NCBI RefSeq assembly: GCF_004307425.1 | Contig: NZ_SEWZ01000001.1 | Span: 125,662-189,661, forward strand | Source of the DNA: Aquirufa antheringensis | Lineage (GTDB): Bacteria; Bacteroidota; Bacteroidia; Cytophagales; Spirosomataceae | Direction: 5' to 3' | DNA: 64,000 bases | Part shown: piece after piece, positions 17,613 through 27,040 of the stretch | Layout: the number at the start of each line of letters is the position of its first letter | How positions within the stretch are numbered: the first letter of the stretch is position 1 | Made by a program: the position numbers and the translations under genes | Notes under the pieces: model-generated | Databases searched by the model: none | What the model was told of the DNA's origin: nothing | The model's input: only the letters and a program-made list of their open reading frames with translations

Positions 17613-17680
17613 CACAATTTTGGAGCTTACCCAAGCAAGCCAAAAAACACATATCCTTTCAGAATTTAATTTATACCCCT

Positions 17681-20515
17681 GTGCCAAAAGATTCCTCGAT
17701 TAAATCCGTCCTAATTATTGGTTCTGGTCCTATTGTGATCGGTCAAGCTTGTGAATTTGATTACTCTGGTTCCCAAGCCGCTCGTTCCCTGAGGGAAGAA
17801 GGCATCGAGGTGATCTTGATTAACTCGAATCCGGCGACCATTATGACGGATCCAATGAACGCGGATCACGTGTATTTGAAGCCTTTAGAGAAAGCGTCGA
17901 TCATTCACATCTTAGAGAATCATAAAGTGGATGCCGTTTTGCCTACGATGGGAGGTCAAACAGCCTTGAACTTAGCGATCGACTGTGATGCGGCGGGGAT
18001 TTGGGCCAAATACGGTGTGCGCATCATCGGGGTCGATATCAAAGCCATCGAAACGACGGAAGATCGCGAGAAATTTCGTTTGAAGATGTTAGAAATCGGG
18101 GTGGGCGTTTGTAAAGGACGTACGGCTCGTTCCTTTCTGGAAGGAAAAGAGATTGCACAAGAAACGGGATTCCCGTTAGTGATTCGCCCTTCGTTTACCT
18201 TAGGTGGAACGGGTGGAGGTTTCGTGCATGATCCTAAAGATTTTGATGCTGCCTTGAACAAAGGTTTGCATGCATCCCCTACACATGAGGTGTTAGTGGA
18301 GCAATCCATCATGGGTTGGCAAGAATACGAATTAGAACTTTTACGCGATAATTTAGGCAACGTGATCATCATCTGTTCGATCGAAAACTTCGATCCAATG
18401 GGTATTCACACGGGCGATTCGATCACGGTAGCGCCAGCAATGACGCTTCCAGATACGATCTACCAACGCATGCGTGACATGGCCATCAACATGATGAACG
18501 CCATCGGTCAGTTTGCGGGTGGTTGTAACGTACAGTTCTCGTTGAATCCGGAAACAGATGAAATTATCGCGATCGAGATTAACCCACGGGTGTCTCGCTC
18601 TTCGGCTTTGGCCTCTAAAGCAACCGGATATCCGATTGCGAAGATCGCTGCGAAAATGGCGATCGGTTATAATTTAGATGAATTAACGAATGCGATTACG
18701 GGGACGACGTCTGCTTATTTCGAGCCGGCTTTAGACTACGTGATTGTGAAAGTGCCGCGTTGGAATTTTGACAAATTCAAAGGGGCAGATCGTACCCTTG
18801 GATTGCAAATGAAATCCGTAGGAGAAACGATGGGTATCGGTCGTAATTTCCAAGAAGCCCTACAAAAAGCGTGTCAATCTCTTGAGATTAAGCGTAATGG
18901 AATGGGTGCAGATGGAAAAGAATTACGCGATCAAGATGCGATTTTGTACTCTTTGGCGAATCCATCTTGGAACCGTTTATTCCATATTTATGATGCCTTC
19001 AAAATGGGCATTTCGTTCAAAACGATTCAGCAATTAACGAAGATCAACAAATGGTTCTTGAACCAAATCGAGGATCTAGTGCGCGTGGAAAAAGAGATGG
19101 AGAAATACTCGATTCACACTATCCCGACGATTTTATTAGAAGAAGCGAAGCACAAAGGTTTCGCAGATCGCCAAATCGCCCACACCTTGCGTTGCCTAGA
19201 ATCAGAGGTATACGACAAGCGTAATGCAGTAGGCATCAAGCGTATTTACAAATGTGTAGATACCTGTGCGGCAGAATTTGAAGCGAAGACTCCCTATTAC
19301 TACTCGACATTCGGTCAAGAAGGAGCATCGGCGGTGTTAGATAACGAATCAGTTTCATCGACAAAGAAAAAAGTAGTCGTTTTAGGTTCAGGTCCTAACC
19401 GTATCGGTCAAGGGATTGAGTTTGACTACTCGTGTGTGCACGGCGTATTAGCCGCAAAAGAAGCGGGTTACGAGACGATTATGATCAACTCGAATCCAGA
19501 AACAGTTTCGACAGACTTTGACATAGCAGATAAATTATACTTCGAACCGGTATTCTGGGAACACGTATACGATATCATTCAACACGAAAAGCCAGAAGGC
19601 GTTATCGTTCAATTAGGAGGCCAAACAGCCTTGAAATTAGCCGAAAAGCTTTCTAAATATGGTATCAAAATCCTAGGAACGTCGTTCGAGGCCTTGGATT
19701 TAGCGGAAGATCGCGGTGCGTTCTCGAGTCTGTTGAAAGACTTGGATATTCCATACCCTAAATTCGGAGTATGTGAAGATGCGGATAATGCAGTGGTTTT
19801 AGGTCGCGAATTAGGTTACCCCTTATTAGTTCGTCCATCGTATGTATTAGGTGGTCAGTCGATGAAAATCGTGATCAACGAGCAAGAATTAGAGCAACAC
19901 GTAGTGGATATCTTGCGCGATATCCCAGGAAATAAAATTTTATTAGATCACTTCTTAGAGAACGCGATCGAGGCGGAGGCAGATGCGATCTGCGATGGCG
20001 AAGACGTGTACATCATCGGAATGATGGAGCACATTGAGCCAGCGGGTATTCACTCAGGTGACTCTCACTCGGTCTTGCCTCCATTCGATTTATCGGAAAA
20101 TGTAATGAAGCAAATCGAAGATCACACGCGTAAAATTGCGGTGGCTTTGAAGACCAAAGGTCTATTAAACATCCAGTTCGCCGTGAAAGACGAAGTGGTA
20201 TACATTATTGAAGCGAACCCACGTGCTTCTCGTACCGTTCCATTCATTTGCAAAGCTTACCAAGAGCCTTATGTGAATTACGCGACGAAGGTAATGTTAG
20301 GTGACAAGAAGGTGAAAGATTTCAATTTCAAACCGGTCAAGAAAGGATACGCAATCAAGATTCCTGTCTTTTCTTTCAGTAAATTTCCGAACGTAAATAT
20401 GGAATTAGGACCCGAAATGAAGTCGACGGGTGAAGCGATCTATTTCATTGATGATTTGAAGGATGATTTCTTCCGTAAAGTGTATGGTGAACGAAATTTA
20501 TATCTAAGTAGATAA
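17681..20515 (+). CDS. carB: Carbamoyl-phosphate synthase large subunit, lacking the C-terminal allosteric domain
   Basis: Makes carbamoyl phosphate for pyrimidines and arginine from bicarbonate, ATP and ammonia delivered by CarA. Both synthetase halves are present: the first starts with GSGPIVIGQACEFDYSGSQA (about residues 14-33) and the second with GSGPNRIGQGIEFDYS near 568, each with its ATP-grasp domain (RPSFTLGGTGGG; RPSYVLGGQSM). The protein ends at 944 residues soon after the second ATP-grasp, whereas the E. coli enzyme has about 1,070; the MGS-like domain that binds UMP and ornithine is missing. Translation starts at GTG 17681, the first codon giving the MPKDSSIKSVLIIG N-terminus. carA is not in the window. 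The next gene follows after 1 base. Confidence 0.96.
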   Translation: MPKDSSIKSVLIIGSGPIVIGQACEFDYSGSQAARSLREEGIEVILINSNPATIMTDPMNADHVYLKPLEKASIIHILENHKVDAVLPTMGGQTALNLAIDCDAAGIWAKYGVRIIGVDIKAIETTEDREKFRLKMLEIGVGVCKGRTARSFLEGKEIAQETGFPLVIRPSFTLGGTGGGFVHDPKDFDAALNKGLHASPTHEVLVEQSIMGWQEYELELLRDNLGNVIIICSIENFDPMGIHTGDSITVAPAMTLPDTIYQRMRDMAINMMNAIGQFAGGCNVQFSLNPETDEIIAIEINPRVSRSSALASKATGYPIAKIAAKMAIGYNLDELTNAITGTTSAYFEPALDYVIVKVPRWNFDKFKGADRTLGLQMKSVGETMGIGRNFQEALQKACQSLEIKRNGMGADGKELRDQDAILYSLANPSWNRLFHIYDAFKMGISFKTIQQLTKINKWFLNQIEDLVRVEKEMEKYSIHTIPTILLEEAKHKGFADRQIAHTLRCLESEVYDKRNAVGIKRIYKCVDTCAAEFEAKTPYYYSTFGQEGASAVLDNESVSSTKKKVVVLGSGPNRIGQGIEFDYSCVHGVLAAKEAGYETIMINSNPETVSTDFDIADKLYFEPVFWEHVYDIIQHEKPEGVIVQLGGQTALKLAEKLSKYGIKILGTSFEALDLAEDRGAFSSLLKDLDIPYPKFGVCEDADNAVVLGRELGYPLLVRPSYVLGGQSMKIVINEQELEQHVVDILRDIPGNKILLDHFLENAIEAEADAICDGEDVYIIGMMEHIEPAGIHSGDSHSVLPPFDLSENVMKQIEDHTRKIAVALKTKGLLNIQFAVKDEVVYIIEANPRASRTVPFICKAYQEPYVNYATKVMLGDKKVKDFNFKPVKKGYAIKIPVFSFSKFPNVNMELGPEMKSTGEAIYFIDDLKDDFFRKVYGERNLYLSR

Positions 20516-20516
20516 G

Positions 20517-20768
20517 ATGTTAAAACTTATTGCGCTCGGTTTAGTTTTATACTATGTGGTGATTCCCTTACTTCGTTTTTTGATGAAGGGTTATGTCATT
20601 ACGCAGGTGCATAAAAAGATGTCTGAGCAAGATATTCGTTCGAAGCAAGCTGCTTCGAAATCTCGCAAAGAGGGCACAATTGATGTGGATTATGTACCAC
20701 CTAAAACGAAAGCTAAAACGGATGATGTGGGGGGCGATTATGTTCCCTACGAAGAAATTAAAGAGTAA
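20517..20768 (+). CDS. DUF4834-like small membrane protein
   Basis: An 83-residue protein with one membrane helix (about residues 4-25) followed by a basic, charged cytoplasmic-looking tail containing YVPPK and a terminal DYVPYEEIKE. This layout matches the small Bacteroidota family DUF4834, whose function is unknown. It starts 1 base after the carB stop and is followed after 3 bases by another small gene, so it is probably in the carB transcript. Confidence 0.65.
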   Translation: MLKLIALGLVLYYVVIPLLRFLMKGYVITQVHKKMSEQDIRSKQAASKSRKEGTIDVDYVPPKTKAKTDDVGGDYVPYEEIKE

Positions 20769-20771
20769 GTA

Positions 20772-21068
20772 ATGATCAGAGGAATACTTGTTTATTTCTT
20801 GTTAGTATGTTGTCTTTTAACGAAGGATGGACTTTCGTTAGCGCTAGATACATGGGTCGAAAAGAGTAGCCTCTCTCTAGAGATGTCATTCGAAGATTCT
20901 TTGGAAGAAGATGGATCGGATGATTTTTTTGCGAGTGAAGATTTTGGTCCAAAACTAGACCTAAATCAAAACGATAGTTATACTGATAAATCAATTAGTG
21001 ATCAGTATAGTCAGTCCGCCTTACAAGTGCTTTTAGAGCAAGTGATTCCCCCTCCCCGCATCGCGTAA
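20772..21068 (+). CDS. Small secreted acidic protein, unknown
   Basis: A 98-residue predicted secreted protein: hydrophobic N-terminal segment (residues 4-25) followed by a very acidic middle (SFEDSLEEDGSDDFFASEDF) and a short C-terminal PPPRIA. I recognise no family. It lies 3 bases after the DUF4834-like gene, on the same strand, in a tightly packed run, which supports it being real. Nothing more can be said of its role. Confidence 0.5.
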   Translation: MIRGILVYFLLVCCLLTKDGLSLALDTWVEKSSLSLEMSFEDSLEEDGSDDFFASEDFGPKLDLNQNDSYTDKSISDQYSQSALQVLLEQVIPPPRIA

Positions 21069-21140
21069 TACGCGTGCCTTATTGAAACAAAATCATAAAA
21101 TCTTCTTGTAACGTATGCTTTGCCGCATACAAAAATCGAT

Positions 21141-21395
21141 ATGAAAATATACGCCTTAGCGTCTATGTTCGTCTGTGTCGTTTTTATAGGAATGGCTCAG
21201 GGTAAGCACTATAAAAATCAGATAAACAGGACATTGAAAGATAATGTACAGATGGAGAAAAAGGTGGAAGTAAAAGAACAGAAACCTCGTAATCAAACCC
21301 CTAAGTACCAAGTAAATACGCCTAATATTGATTGGGTGGATACCTTTAAAACGAAACCGTCTTCCTACAAGCAACATGGAGGAAGACCAAACTAA
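21141..21395 (+). CDS. Small secreted basic protein, unknown
   Basis: An 84-residue protein with a signal peptide (about residues 1-20, MKIYALASMF to GMAQG) and a short basic, proline- and asparagine-rich mature part (KEQKPRNQTPKYQV). I recognise no family. The ATG at 21141 was preferred to an in-frame ATG at 21120 because it begins the signal peptide. It ends 6 bases before the efflux adaptor gene and could be its first cistron. Confidence 0.5.
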   Translation: MKIYALASMFVCVVFIGMAQGKHYKNQINRTLKDNVQMEKKVEVKEQKPRNQTPKYQVNTPNIDWVDTFKTKPSSYKQHGGRPN

Positions 21396-21401
21396 GTAGT
21401 T

Positions 21402-22505
21402 ATGACAAGATACCTTTTGGGATTATTGCTTTTAGCAGCCTGCACGGCTAAAAAAGACGAGACAGTGGAAATACAAACGTTAGAAGTGTCTTCTCCCATC
21501 TCATTAGATACCACGATTCGCCAGGAATTTGTGGCGGACATTCATGCGGTCCAAAACGTAGAAATACGAGCCCGCGTCAAGGGGTATTTAGACCGCATAT
21601 TAGTGGATGAGGGGAAGCAGGTTAAAAAAGGTCAGATCATGTTCACGATTAATAGCCAGGAATACGTGGCTGACTTAGCTCGGGCGAAAGCGGTTTTGAG
21701 CCAAGCTTCGGCAGAGTTAAAAGCAGAAGAATTGACACTAGTCAACACGCGCTTACTAGTCGATAAAAATGTGATCTCGAAAAACCAATTAGCTATTTCA
21801 CTGGCGAAAGTGGATGGTCTTAAAGCGAAACGAGAGGAGGCTTTAGCCCATGTGAGTGCAGCAGAATTAAAAGTAGAACACTCGAATATTCGAGCGCCTT
21901 TTGATGGAATCGTGGATCGATTGCCCTTCAAGCGGGGTAGCTTAGTAGATGAAGGCACCTTGTTAACGACGCTTTCCGATAATCAAAACGTATACGCTTA
22001 TTTCAATGTTTCGGAACAGGAATACTTGGCGTTTAGTGAGCAAGGCGGGGTAAATAAAGCGGCGAGCGTGGACCTGGTATTAGCGAATGGTGAGCACTAT
22101 CCGCAAAAGGGCATAGTGGAAACAATCGAAGGAGAATTCGATAAGAATACGGGAAATATCGCATTTCGTGCCCGTTTTACTAATCCGACTAAACTCCTAC
22201 GCCATGGGGCTTCAGGAAAAGTGCAATTACCTAAGAAGGTCGCTGGCTATTGGGCCATTCCCCAAAAATCAGTTTTCGAAATTCAGGAGAAGAGTTATGT
22301 TTTCGTGAAAGATGCAGCAGGAATAGTCAAGATGAAAAGTATCGTTCCAGACTTACGCATTCCGCATTTCTACTTAGTTAAAACGGGATTTTCAGCAAAG
22401 GATACGGTATTGATTGAGGGAATTCAATTGGTGAAGCAGGGGCAAAAAATCAAGTCAACTTTCAAGCCAATGCGCCAATTATTAACGGATTATAAAGCAC
22501 TGTAA
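21402..22505 (+). CDS. RND efflux periplasmic adaptor (membrane fusion protein), lipoprotein
   Basis: A 367-residue adaptor that joins the inner-membrane pump to the outer-membrane channel. Lipobox LAAC with Cys14 anchors it by a lipid. Then come a lipoyl half-motif (VEIRARVKGYLDRILVDEGK, about 46-65), an alpha-helical hairpin (about 85-145), the second lipoyl half (IRAPFDGIVDRLPF), a beta-barrel and a membrane-proximal domain. It belongs to the AcrA/MexA class. It is followed after 1 base by the pump gene, giving a complete adaptor-pump-channel operon. The exported drug is unknown. Confidence 0.93.
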   Translation: MTRYLLGLLLLAACTAKKDETVEIQTLEVSSPISLDTTIRQEFVADIHAVQNVEIRARVKGYLDRILVDEGKQVKKGQIMFTINSQEYVADLARAKAVLSQASAELKAEELTLVNTRLLVDKNVISKNQLAISLAKVDGLKAKREEALAHVSAAELKVEHSNIRAPFDGIVDRLPFKRGSLVDEGTLLTTLSDNQNVYAYFNVSEQEYLAFSEQGGVNKAASVDLVLANGEHYPQKGIVETIEGEFDKNTGNIAFRARFTNPTKLLRHGASGKVQLPKKVAGYWAIPQKSVFEIQEKSYVFVKDAAGIVKMKSIVPDLRIPHFYLVKTGFSAKDTVLIEGIQLVKQGQKIKSTFKPMRQLLTDYKAL

Positions 22506-22506
22506 C

Positions 22507-25500
22507 ATGGTACAACAATTCATCACTAGACCGGTATTGTCGATCGTCGTATCGATTTTTATCGTGATTTTAGGGGTTATTGCCATGAAGCAATTGCCCA
22601 TTACTCAGTTCCCAGATATTGTTCCTCCGGCGGTAACCGTAACGACAAAGTACACCGGTGCTAATGCGGAAGTATGTGCAAAGGCCGTGGTGACGCCCCT
22701 CGAGCGCGCCATCAACGGTGTAGCCGGTATGACCTACATGACGTCCGTTTCAGGTAACGATGGAACCAGTATTATTCAGGTCTATTTCGAAGTAGGAACT
22801 GATCCCGATGTGGCAGCGGTAAACGTTCAAACGCGGGTTCAGACCGTATTAGATGAATTACCCGAAGAGGTCATTAAAGCGGGGGTAATTACGGAGAAAG
22901 AGGTAAATAGTATGTTGCTGTATGTGAATTTGTTGAGCGAGGATTCGGATATCGACGAGAAGTTTATTTACAATTTCGCGGATATCAATGTGCTTCCCGA
23001 GTTAAAACGAATTGATGGGGTAGGTTTCGCAGATATTATGGGCCAAAGAGAGTACGCCATGCGTATTTGGTTACATCCAGATCGCTTGTTCGCCTATAAA
23101 TTATCAGCTGAAGATGTGATTCAGGCTTTGCGTAATCAAAACGTGGAAGCGGCCCCGGGAAAAATAGGAGAGAGTTCCGGAAAGCACCCGCAGGCATTGC
23201 AGTATGTCATGCGTTACACGGGGAAGTTTACGCAGGTAGCAGAATATGAGAATTTAGTGATTAAAGCGACGGAGACGGGACAGATTTTGCGCTTGAAAGA
23301 TGTGGCAGAAGTCGAGTTTGGATCCTTGGATTACGATGTACTTTCGAAAGAAAATGGTCGACCTTCTGCGGCGATCTTATTGAAGCAACGTCCCGGTTCG
23401 AATGCAGCAGAAGTAATCGAGAATGTGAAGAATCGCTTAGCCGAATTGAAGACGACGACCTTCCCCCCAGGAATGGGCTTTACAATCTCCTATGACGTAT
23501 CTCGTTTCTTGGATGCTTCGATTCACGAGGTGATCAAGACCTTGCTTGAGGCCTTTTTATTAGTCGCTCTCGTCGTGTTTATTTTCTTGCAAGATTGGCG
23601 GGCGACTTTAGTCCCGATTATTGCAGTGCCTGTTTCTTTAGTAGGAACGTTCACGTTCATGTTAGCTTTCGGGTTCTCCATTAACTTGTTGACCCTGTTC
23701 TCTTTAGTTTTAGCCATCGGTATTGTGGTGGATAATGCCATTGTCGTGGTGGAAGCGGTCCATGCCAAAATGGAGGAAAAAGACATGCCCGTTCTCGCCG
23801 CCACGCAAGAGGCAATGCAGGAGATTTCAGGCGCAATTTTAGCGATAACGCTCGTGATGGGTGCGGTGTTTGTGCCGGTGGCCTTTCTTTCTGGTCCGAT
23901 TGGTGTTTTCTTCCGGCAGTTTTCAGTCACGATGGCGATATCGATTGCCTTATCGGGCTTAACGGCCTTGACTTTGACTCCCGCACTTTGTGTGTTATTG
24001 TTGAAAAAGCCAGAGCACAATCAAAATAACGTGCTTGGAAAATTCTTCCATGCCTTTAATCAGCGTTACGATCAAATCGCTCAAAAATACCTCGTATGGG
24101 TAGGGGCTTTGATCAGCAAGCGATTGCTGATGTGGCTGATTTTACTCGGTTCTGTTGTAGGAACGGTGATTTTGTCTGGGATTGTACCTAGTGGATTTAT
24201 TCCTTCAGAAGACCAAGGAACGCTTTATGTGAATGCAACAACTCCAGCAGGGGCTACTTTAGAGCGGACGGAAGGGGTGATGGATCAGGTATTTAAATCC
24301 ATTAAAGGGGTGGATGCCATTGAGTCCTTTTCCACCTTAGCAGGGTTTAGTTTATTGACGGATGGTTCTGGAGCCTCCTATGGCACGGGTATTATTACCT
24401 TGAAACCTTGGGAGGAGCGAAAGGAGACGATTGATGAATTAACGGAGATTATTCGGTCGAAAACCAGTGGAATTAAGGATGCGAGTATTCAGTTTTTCCC
24501 TCCGCCGGCCGTTCCTGGTTTTGGAAATGCCTCTGGTTTTGAATTTAGAATTCAGGATCGAAGTGGTTCTGGAGATCTTCAAAAGTTGGCTACGGTTTCG
24601 AATGATTTTGCCAAAAAACTCAACGAGACCCCAGCGATTCAAAATACCTTCTCCAGTTTCGATCCTAGTTTTCCGCAGTATATGTTAGAAGTGGATCAAG
24701 AGGCTGCTGCCCAAAAAGGGGTGAATGTCCTCCCTGCCATGGATAACTTGCAAACGCTGCTAGGTAGTTTTTATGCGACGAACTTTATTCGCTTTGGCCA
24801 AATGTACAAAGTGATGGTCCAAGTGGATCCGCGTTACCGCGCGCATCCAGATGATGTGCTGAAGTTTTATGCGAAAAACAAATCTGGAGAAATGGTTCCT
24901 TATTCCTCTTTCGTCAAGATGAAGCGGGTGTATGGACCGGAGCAATTTACGCGCTATAACATGTTTACTTCAGCGATGGTCAATGGCGAACCTGCCCCTG
25001 GATTTTCTTCTGGAGCCGTGTTAGACATCATTCGGGCGGAGGCCTTAAAGAGTTTGCCTCGAGGTTTTACGCTCGAATGGTCTGGGATGACACGGGAAGA
25101 GGATTTAGCTGGAAACCAGGCCATTTTCATCTTTGCCATCTGCTTGCTTTTTGTCTATTTATTGCTGGCAGCACAATACGAATCCTTTCTGTTGCCCTTC
25201 CCCGTTTTGCTTTTCCTTCCCATGGGGGCGATGGGAACCTATGCGTTCTTGTATGTATTTGGCCTACAAAATAACATTTACGCGCAAGTGGCGCTGGTCA
25301 TGCTCATCGGTTTATTAGGAAAGAACGCGATCTTGATTGTGGAGTTTGCGATTGCGAAACAAAAGGAAGGGGCTTCCATTATTGAGGCAGCAAAAGAGGG
25401 TGCTTTCTCTCGTTTGCGTCCCATTTTGATGACCTCTTTTGCCTTTGTGGCTGGATTAATTCCGTTGATGATTGCCTCCGGTGCGGGAGCCATTGGAAAC

Positions 25501-25626
25501 CGGACGATTGGTACGGCGTCTGCTGGGGGTATGATTTTAGGAACAGTAGGAGGTTTGTTGGTTATTCCGGGGTTATATGTGGTGTTCGCATCACTCTCGG
25601 CTAAATGGTCTAAAAATGAAAAATAG
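22507..25626 (+). CDS. RND multidrug efflux transporter, AcrB/HAE1 type
   Basis: A 1,039-residue inner-membrane proton-driven pump with the usual 12 helices and two large periplasmic loops. The typical N-terminus MVQQFITRPVLSIVVSIFIV, a TM4 motif GIVVDNAIVVVEAV and a TM10 lysine in IGLLGKNAILIVEF are visible. In E. coli AcrB the TM4 pair is Asp-Asp (407/408); here the second is Asn, which could alter proton relay, although I believe such variants occur naturally in Bacteroidota. It begins 1 base after the adaptor gene, and the last 11 bases overlap the outer-membrane channel gene. Probable substrates are hydrophobic drugs or detergents (family knowledge). Confidence 0.95.
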   Translation: MVQQFITRPVLSIVVSIFIVILGVIAMKQLPITQFPDIVPPAVTVTTKYTGANAEVCAKAVVTPLERAINGVAGMTYMTSVSGNDGTSIIQVYFEVGTDPDVAAVNVQTRVQTVLDELPEEVIKAGVITEKEVNSMLLYVNLLSEDSDIDEKFIYNFADINVLPELKRIDGVGFADIMGQREYAMRIWLHPDRLFAYKLSAEDVIQALRNQNVEAAPGKIGESSGKHPQALQYVMRYTGKFTQVAEYENLVIKATETGQILRLKDVAEVEFGSLDYDVLSKENGRPSAAILLKQRPGSNAAEVIENVKNRLAELKTTTFPPGMGFTISYDVSRFLDASIHEVIKTLLEAFLLVALVVFIFLQDWRATLVPIIAVPVSLVGTFTFMLAFGFSINLLTLFSLVLAIGIVVDNAIVVVEAVHAKMEEKDMPVLAATQEAMQEISGAILAITLVMGAVFVPVAFLSGPIGVFFRQFSVTMAISIALSGLTALTLTPALCVLLLKKPEHNQNNVLGKFFHAFNQRYDQIAQKYLVWVGALISKRLLMWLILLGSVVGTVILSGIVPSGFIPSEDQGTLYVNATTPAGATLERTEGVMDQVFKSIKGVDAIESFSTLAGFSLLTDGSGASYGTGIITLKPWEERKETIDELTEIIRSKTSGIKDASIQFFPPPAVPGFGNASGFEFRIQDRSGSGDLQKLATVSNDFAKKLNETPAIQNTFSSFDPSFPQYMLEVDQEAAAQKGVNVLPAMDNLQTLLGSFYATNFIRFGQMYKVMVQVDPRYRAHPDDVLKFYAKNKSGEMVPYSSFVKMKRVYGPEQFTRYNMFTSAMVNGEPAPGFSSGAVLDIIRAEALKSLPRGFTLEWSGMTREEDLAGNQAIFIFAICLLFVYLLLAAQYESFLLPFPVLLFLPMGAMGTYAFLYVFGLQNNIYAQVALVMLIGLLGKNAILIVEFAIAKQKEGASIIEAAKEGAFSRLRPILMTSFAFVAGLIPLMIASGAGAIGNRTIGTASAGGMILGTVGGLLVIPGLYVVFASLSAKWSKNEK

Positions 25627-27040
25627 CATATTCGTCATTGGTTTTTGGCTGGCGCTAGCCTCCTGCACAAATGGGCTGATGAGAGAGCAGCGTAAGATAA
25701 GCGCTGAATTAGATACGTATCGGTCTGAAAAGGAGCAATCCTCCGTGTCAGGTGTTCAGGAATGTTGGAAGCGAGACTCGCTCTTAGTTCAACTAATTGA
25801 TTCGGTTTTAGTCCGAAGTAATGACATCAAGCAGGGCTTTTTGCAGGTAGCCATGGCGAAGTCAGAATTTGGTTACCAAAGAGGACTGCGTAAACCAACC
25901 GTCAGCGGGCTAGTTCAGCCCAGTTTGAGACGTTTTGGAAAATACACCATGGATGGAGTGGGAAATTACGATACGCAATTCTCTACGAATATTACCCGGG
26001 ATCAGATTATTCCGGAGCATTTGCCAGACCTGCAAATAGGGGTGCAGACGGCATGGGAATTAGATATTTGGGGTAAGTTAGCCAAACGAAAAAAGGCCAG
26101 CGCCCTCCGGTATTTAGCTACCGAGTCTGGTCAGCAATGGCTCATAACGTCGCTGGTCGCAGAAGTGGCGGGCGCTTATGGGCAGTTAATTGCGCTTGAT
26201 AAGGAACTCGATATTTTGAAAACCAATATTGAAATTCAACGCAAAGCCTTCGAACTTGTCCAAGTACAGAAAGAAGCCGGCGCGGTGAATGAGTCCGCGG
26301 TGCAACAATTAGAGGCTCAGTTGTTAAATTCCCGTGCACAAGAAGGAGGTGTTTTGCAGCAAATGACGAGTTTAGAGAATGAGATTCGCTTGTTATTAAA
26401 TAAACCGAACGCGCCCATATTTCGGTCGAAATTCCCTTTTCAATGTGCATTGGACAGTAGCTTGTTTGCGCGAGTGAAGATTGATCAATTAGAGCGCAGA
26501 CCAGACATTAAACAAGCAAAGTTAAATCTGATGGCTGCGTTGGAGACGAAAGAAAGTGCCTCTTTGGCACTAAAACCGTCCATTGTTCTGTCAGGGATTC
26601 TAGGCGTTCAGGGATTTCAGCCTGCCTATCTGTTTCAATTGCCGGCCTCTATGGCGTATCAGTTGTTAGGAGGAATTACGATGCCTTGGTTAAATCGTTC
26701 GGCGATTACGGCGGAGATGTTGCGATCTGAATCCCAATGGAAATGGCAAGATATTGCGTATCAAAATGCGCTGGTGAAAGGCTATTTAGAGTGGGATACG
26801 CAGGTAAAATCTTTGGCCTATTTACAAAAACAACAGCAGCTAAAACAACGAGAGGTGCTCTTAACGAAAGGGGCTATCAATACGGTGGGAACGCTCTTTT
26901 TGACCGCGAATGCAAGCTATTTAGAAGTGCTAACAGCACAACAAAACGCCTTGCGATCCGAGTTAGAGCTCTTAGAAATTTCGAGAAATCAATGGATGCG
27001 CGCGATTAATTTATACCGCGTGTTAGGAGGTGGCTGGTAA
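25616..27040 (+). CDS. Outer-membrane efflux channel lipoprotein (TolC/NodT family)
   Basis: A 474-residue outer-membrane factor completing the RND pump. It has a lipobox LASC with Cys17 and two long alpha-helical repeats (roughly 60-260 and 280-470), including the QLGVQTAWELDIWGK-type motif at about 136-150 and an LEVLTAQQNALRSEL stretch near the C-terminus. The ATG at 25616 was preferred to an in-frame start at 25577, because it opens the lipoprotein signal. It overlaps the pump gene by 11 bases and the convergent purN by 18 bases. Confidence 0.93.
   Translation: MKNSIFVIGFWLALASCTNGLMREQRKISAELDTYRSEKEQSSVSGVQECWKRDSLLVQLIDSVLVRSNDIKQGFLQVAMAKSEFGYQRGLRKPTVSGLVQPSLRRFGKYTMDGVGNYDTQFSTNITRDQIIPEHLPDLQIGVQTAWELDIWGKLAKRKKASALRYLATESGQQWLITSLVAEVAGAYGQLIALDKELDILKTNIEIQRKAFELVQVQKEAGAVNESAVQQLEAQLLNSRAQEGGVLQQMTSLENEIRLLLNKPNAPIFRSKFPFQCALDSSLFARVKIDQLERRPDIKQAKLNLMAALETKESASLALKPSIVLSGILGVQGFQPAYLFQLPASMAYQLLGGITMPWLNRSAITAEMLRSESQWKWQDIAYQNALVKGYLEWDTQVKSLAYLQKQQQLKQREVLLTKGAINTVGTLFLTANASYLEVLTAQQNALRSELELLEISRNQWMRAINLYRVLGGGW

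Noticed and set aside
17956-18372. 138-residue reading frame antisense to carB
   Set aside because: Inside the strongly conserved first synthetase half; looks like a shadow frame.
23523-24020. 165-residue reading frame antisense to the RND pump
   Set aside because: Low-complexity Lys/Thr composition complementary to membrane helices; no family match.
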